This document shows positions 60,100 through 64,000 of a stretch of 64,000 nucleotides of DNA, piece by piece. The DNA is taken from the NCBI GenBank assembly GCA_949373085.1, contig CASICJ010000028.1, positions 1 through 64,000 of the forward strand, given 5' to 3'. Source of the stretch: an uncultured Verrucomicrobiales bacterium (GTDB lineage Bacteria; Verrucomicrobiota; Verrucomicrobiia; Verrucomicrobiales; Akkermansiaceae). Numbering within the stretch: the first letter of the stretch is position 1; each line of letters opens with the position of its first letter. The translations under genes were made by a program, and so were the position numbers. The notes below the pieces were generated by a model. It saw only the letters and a program-made list of their open reading frames with translations, was not told the DNA's origin and made no database searches.

Positions 60100-60987
60100 C
60101 TACTTTGACTTAAGCCGCTTCAGGATCTGAGCGGCTAGTTTACCATGTGAAGAATTGGCATCGACCGCAATAACTGCCTCCGCAGCCTTAATCGCCTCCG
60201 CCGTTTGCTTACCGTGATTTAAGGCAGCAAGCTTAGGAAACAGGGCTTTTTGTAAGAGAGCTCCTTTAGGCTCAAATCTGGTGATATAATCGTCGACCAA
60301 TTGAATCACCTCGTCATAGGAATCCTTGTGGAACACCTCTTCGAGGCCGCGATCCAAATCCGCAAATCCTCTCTCTGCAAGATGATTCTTTTGAAAGCCC
60401 AGAGAGTCATCCGGATCAAGCCTCGCGAGCTCTTCAAGGTGTTCAGCGTCGAGGGAAGGATCTGATCCCCGAGGAGTGCTCTTAACCAGAGCTATCAAAC
60501 TCTTAGCCCTCTCAAGACCATTCTGCTGATAAGCTTCTTTGATTGATTTCAATCTCGCCACTTGATCCTTAGATCGTCGAATGACTTTGGCAGCGTGCTT
60601 TAGTGGTCCATTAGTGGCTGCCCCGATTTCCCGAGCATAAACGATCCCTTTAGAATTAAGAAAAAAGGCCGTCGGATACCGATCAACTCCAAAAGTCTCT
60701 GCCACCACTCGATTGGCAGCAAGCGGAGAAACAATCCCAGGAGTCTGTTTGAGAGGAACATCCAAAAGAACAGGCACGAAACGGGCTGCAATAGCTCCTT
60801 GAAACAAATCTTGGGAGAGCACGCGTTTCTTGAATTGAACGCATGCCCCGGAAATTTCAGTGGCTAAAAAAACCAAATAAACGTCCTTCTTTTCTTCAGA
60901 CGCCTGCTTCTTAGCTTCTTTAAGATCGGTGAGCCAAGCCCCTTGAAGAGGTAGAATCATGACTAAGACAAGGGCCAATCTAAACAT
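60100..60987 (-). CDS. Secreted thioredoxin-like protein with SGAC in place of CxxC
   Basis: Signal peptide from ATG at 60987; DVYLVFLATEISGACVQFKKRVL; DRYPTAFFLNSKG supplies the cis-Pro loop. Confidence 0.75.
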   Translation of the reverse strand: MFRLALVLVMILPLQGAWLTDLKEAKKQASEEKKDVYLVFLATEISGACVQFKKRVLSQDLFQGAIAARFVPVLLDVPLKQTPGIVSPLAANRVVAETFGVDRYPTAFFLNSKGIVYAREIGAATNGPLKHAAKVIRRSKDQVARLKSIKEAYQQNGLERAKSLIALVKSTPRGSDPSLDAEHLEELARLDPDDSLGFQKNHLAERGFADLDRGLEEVFHKDSYDEVIQLVDDYITRFEPKGALLQKALFPKLAALNHGKQTAEAIKAAEAVIAVDANSSHGKLAAQILKRLKSK

Positions 60988-60991
60988 CGGG

Positions 60992-62320
60992 CTATTTTCC
61001 TTTCTTGATCTTATCGGCTTGCTTCCGGAGATCATCTGCCTGCTTTTGCAGAGCAGCAGCACGCTTCTCCAGCTCGCTTATATCGCGCTTACGCTTTTCC
61101 ATCGCTTCGTGATTTTCCACCACGTCCTTCAGTGCTTGAGCTTTACGGGCTAGTTTCTCACGCTCCATAACGGCATTTTTCAGGGCAGTATCAGCTTTTT
61201 TCCCGGCATCACGAAGTGTGTTTAAAGCTGCCTCGGCCGTCTTTATTTTCTGATCTACTTCGGCCTTGGACTTCTGCAAATCCTTCTCGCCGGCGATAGC
61301 TTTGACTAAATCCTCCTCTGCTGTCTTGGCATCTTTTTTTAGCTCATTGATATCAGTGACAATAGCAACCGGCTTAGAGACAATTGGTTTCCGAGGCTTT
61401 GGATTTTTGGCCATCTCTTTTATTTTCGCAGCCCGGGTTTTTGCTCCTTCGATCTGATCACCGAATTTATCGGCCTGCTTACCAAGGTCTGACACAGGTG
61501 CAAGTTTCTTCATTACCACAATCGCAGCTACGGCTTCGTCATATTTCTTTAAAGAATAAAGAGCTTGGACTTCATACATCTTAATCCGCTGGGCGTCCTC
61601 CCCTTTAAGGTTTTCCCCATCCTTCTTGGACGCTTTAATGATGTCCTCATATTTCTTATCACGAAACATCATGTTATATCGCGCTTTCTCCTGTTTAAGC
61701 GCCTCGGCTTTTTTGATCTCAGTCACATACCCGGTCGTCCCATCTTTGTCGGCCTCAGCAATAAGGGTTAACTCTGGTGCATAATAATCGCGAATGAAAG
61801 TTTGAGGGAGAGCCTTCAGTGCCTTTACGTAAAGCTCCGCACGCTTGAGGTCCTTCTCTTTAAGGGCAGCAGCGAAAGCCTTGTCACGGTCCACTCGAAC
61901 CTGATGCATCTCCCCAAGGTGCTTCAAATACTCGGTAGCATTCTCACGGGTCTCGCTCGAATAAGCATAAGGCCTACCCTTGAAATCGGTCAAAACTACC
62001 GATGGGATAGTCTTGAAATGGTAATCCTGCTCAAGCTCGAGAATCTGTTCGTGAGCTTCGTCCCGTGTCCGGGGAATTTCGAAAAGCACTTGCACAAAAT
62101 CTTTACCCATCGCCTTTTTAAATGGATCGGTCTTAAGAACCTTCTCTTCGAAGGACTTGCTTTGAGGGTGCCAAGCCGAGCCTGAGAAGATCATGAGGAC
62201 ATCTTTCTTAGACTGAGCCGCGTTAGTCTGAGCTTCTCTTAAAAGTTCCTTCGGAGCTTTGGCATGAAGCAAGAATGGAACAGCAATCAACGCAGATACA
62301 AAAAGGGAAAGTGGTTTCAT
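60992..62320 (-). CDS. Secreted degenerate thioredoxin-like domain plus C-terminal coiled coil
   Basis: Signal peptide; KDVLMIFSGSAWHPQSKSFEEKVLKTDPF with no CxxC; KTIPSVVLTDFKGRPYAY; Lys/Glu/Ala-rich coiled coil at the C-terminus. Confidence 0.75.
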   Translation of the reverse strand: MKPLSLFVSALIAVPFLLHAKAPKELLREAQTNAAQSKKDVLMIFSGSAWHPQSKSFEEKVLKTDPFKKAMGKDFVQVLFEIPRTRDEAHEQILELEQDYHFKTIPSVVLTDFKGRPYAYSSETRENATEYLKHLGEMHQVRVDRDKAFAAALKEKDLKRAELYVKALKALPQTFIRDYYAPELTLIAEADKDGTTGYVTEIKKAEALKQEKARYNMMFRDKKYEDIIKASKKDGENLKGEDAQRIKMYEVQALYSLKKYDEAVAAIVVMKKLAPVSDLGKQADKFGDQIEGAKTRAAKIKEMAKNPKPRKPIVSKPVAIVTDINELKKDAKTAEEDLVKAIAGEKDLQKSKAEVDQKIKTAEAALNTLRDAGKKADTALKNAVMEREKLARKAQALKDVVENHEAMEKRKRDISELEKRAAALQKQADDLRKQADKIKKGK

Positions 62321-62379
62321 AACAAATTAAATCGATATCTCTCTGCAAATTCACCCAACCATAGCGAGCCGTCGAGTGG

Positions 62380-62415
62380 AAAAATAAAAAGGCTCCGGGG
62401 CACCGAAGCCTTTTG
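62380..62415 (-). terminator. Rho-independent terminator downstream of the Verru_Chthon A gene
   Basis: Minus strand AAAAGGCTTCGG TGCC CCGGAGCCTTTTTATTTTT, stem with one G-U pair and a T tract. Confidence 0.85.
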
Positions 62416-62446
62416 GAGGCAAAAAATGCTCTTCCTAGTGCGAGGA

Positions 62447-64000
62447 CTACACCTCGTCGGCGTGGAGCCAGCGGAAGGAAACAATCTCGAAGCGACGCCC
62501 AAAGTTCACCTCGCCATCCTCGGGGACCCGTGGGTTTAATCCACTGACCTGATCAGGCCTAACGGGCTCTGGAGTACGCTGAACAATTGCCTCACACCAA
62601 GCTTTCGCAAGGACCTTGCCATTAATATCACGAGACTCGCCAAAGGAACGGACCGTAAAGGTATCCGAGCGGGCAGATAGTCCAGAACCAATAACTTGGA
62701 GAATGTCACCTTGAGTGATGTATCCAGGCGTTCCATATCCTGTGGAAGCTGGCTTGAGAAGTTGGTCACTCCGAGTGAGATCGGACTGCCGAGGATTACC
62801 CTCAGCAACTAGACCACCCTGATTGGGAAGGCTCTGCTTCGTGATTGGGAACTGCTGATTCTGACCACGATTAGGGAGTGATTGCTCGAGAGCGGCTTCA
62901 ATGGCACCGTTGCGTCCAGTCGGATCTTCGGTAAGACGACGATTCACAAAGTCGGAAAGCCCAAAGAAGGGAGCGCGCACCTTGACCTCACGAACGATCG
63001 CCTCGGCCAGTGAGTCAATTTCTTGATCACCCAGACTACGGAAGCCTGTGAACACCTTGGTGGAATACTCCGCCTTGTCGTTCTCCTGACCCTGCGGGAA
63101 GAGCGTGCGGGGGAACGGAGTCCGGTTTGGTGACCCATAACCAGTATCACGAGTCGTCGCGAGCAGAGCCTTCCAGGCCTCCTTGTTGGTAGAGTGAACA
63201 TCAAACCCACCATCGATCATGAGACGGCCCGCTGCGCGGAACATATCATTCAAATCACTGGTCGGATCACCATTGCGATCCCAGAGTCTTAGGTTGCCAT
63301 TATTGAGCGGGCGTCGAATCGGATCTTGAGCAAAGTTAGCGATCTGATTTGGAGTTCCTCCAGTAAGGAAGAAGTCAGACCAAAGGTTATGATTCACTTC
63401 ATAGCTCATATCGAAGATTAAGTGGTTTTTTTCCGGCAGATAGAATACGATGTCACTAAAGAGCTGAGCCCAGTAGCCGGTTCCCATTCCTGCTGAAGAC
63501 CACCCCCGATTGTTCCCAGGAATTTCAGTTGGAATCGTCCCCGTGGTTGGCACCTTGGGGTCAGCAACTGAGGTTCCGATCGTGTAACTCGGATGCCAGA
63601 CATATTCAGATAACTGGAGATGACGGAGGTAACCCAATGATGGAATCCCGACTTCCCGAGTAGGCACCTCAAAGGCAACCACAGTATCAACCCCGAAGTT
63701 GGCCTTCCCGAATGGGAAGCCAGTTTGGAATCCGTTGCGCAGAACAGGGTTCAGGTTATCCCAACTGAGTTCGTCACTCGGATTATCACGGGTGTAAATT
63801 CCGTGGAAGTACGGGGCCCGGTTGGTTAGATTATCGTAAGGATTACGACAAATATACGAAGCACGGAGGTTCCAATTTCCAAGCGGAGCTTCTTGAAGAA
63901 ACAACTCATTATTAACGCCTTTGTTTGAGGCGGTTTCATCAAGCCATCGAACCCGGAATCCATCCCGAGAGAACGGATGAGGAGGATTTCCGGCGTCGAT
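62447..64000 (-). CDS. Verru_Chthon cassette protein A, 5'-truncated by window edge
   Basis: Minus frame is open through base 64000 (IDAGNPPHPFSRDGFRVRWLDETASNKGVNNELFLQEAP...), so the listed TTG start is internal. PLGNWNLRASYICRNPYDNLTNRAPYFHGIYTRDNPSDELSWDNLNP, MFRAAGRLMIDGGFDVHSTNKEAWKALLA and FGRRFEIVSFRWLHADEV resemble this verrucomicrobial family. Confidence 0.8.
   Translation of the reverse strand: MDAGNPPHPFSRDGFRVRWLDETASNKGVNNELFLQEAPLGNWNLRASYICRNPYDNLTNRAPYFHGIYTRDNPSDELSWDNLNPVLRNGFQTGFPFGKANFGVDTVVAFEVPTREVGIPSLGYLRHLQLSEYVWHPSYTIGTSVADPKVPTTGTIPTEIPGNNRGWSSAGMGTGYWAQLFSDIVFYLPEKNHLIFDMSYEVNHNLWSDFFLTGGTPNQIANFAQDPIRRPLNNGNLRLWDRNGDPTSDLNDMFRAAGRLMIDGGFDVHSTNKEAWKALLATTRDTGYGSPNRTPFPRTLFPQGQENDKAEYSTKVFTGFRSLGDQEIDSLAEAIVREVKVRAPFFGLSDFVNRRLTEDPTGRNGAIEAALEQSLPNRGQNQQFPITKQSLPNQGGLVAEGNPRQSDLTRSDQLLKPASTGYGTPGYITQGDILQVIGSGLSARSDTFTVRSFGESRDINGKVLAKAWCEAIVQRTPEPVRPDQVSGLNPRVPEDGEVNFGRRFEIVSFRWLHADEV

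Noticed and set aside
1-64000. CRISPR arrays, IS elements, prophage or integrase genes
   Set aside because: Reading the window showed no regularly spaced direct repeats, transposase/integrase ORFs or phage structural genes.

Overview
The window looks like chromosomal DNA from a Verrucomicrobia-type bacterium. The taxonomy is inferred from the many secreted sulfatases, DUF1080 and PVC-type propeller proteins, a PEP-CTERM tail and a Verru_Chthon cassette protein A. I call about 43 protein-coding loci and no RNA genes, CRISPR arrays or IS elements. Main content: (i) a 3' fragment of NAD synthetase at the left edge; (ii) a secreted metzincin; (iii) a disrupted locus at 4.48-6.7 kb, where an orphan PEP-CTERM tail with its own terminator abuts a 5'-truncated, frameshifted TSP3/lectin-repeat gene; (iv) an S9 peptidase, SDR, YjhG-type dehydratase and sulfatase run; (v) nine sulfatases across the window, including a mostly minus-strand cluster at 22-34 kb; (vi) a stand-alone bacterial nitric-oxide-synthase oxygenase at 34.5-35.7 kb; (vii) an RND pump and adaptor, an ABC exporter and a DUF5916 outer-membrane protein; (viii) a DUF1080-sulfatase fusion; (ix) housekeeping genes (rnhA, citrate synthase, tsaB); (x) two tandem thioredoxin-like proteins lacking CxxC; (xi) a Verru_Chthon cassette protein A running off the right edge. 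The strongest leads are the NOS, the PEP-CTERM/TSP3 breakpoint, the non-canonical sulfatase maturation motif (CTGSR), the CIA30-fasciclin fusion and the degenerate thioredoxin pair. All family calls come from motif and sequence recognition without database searches.
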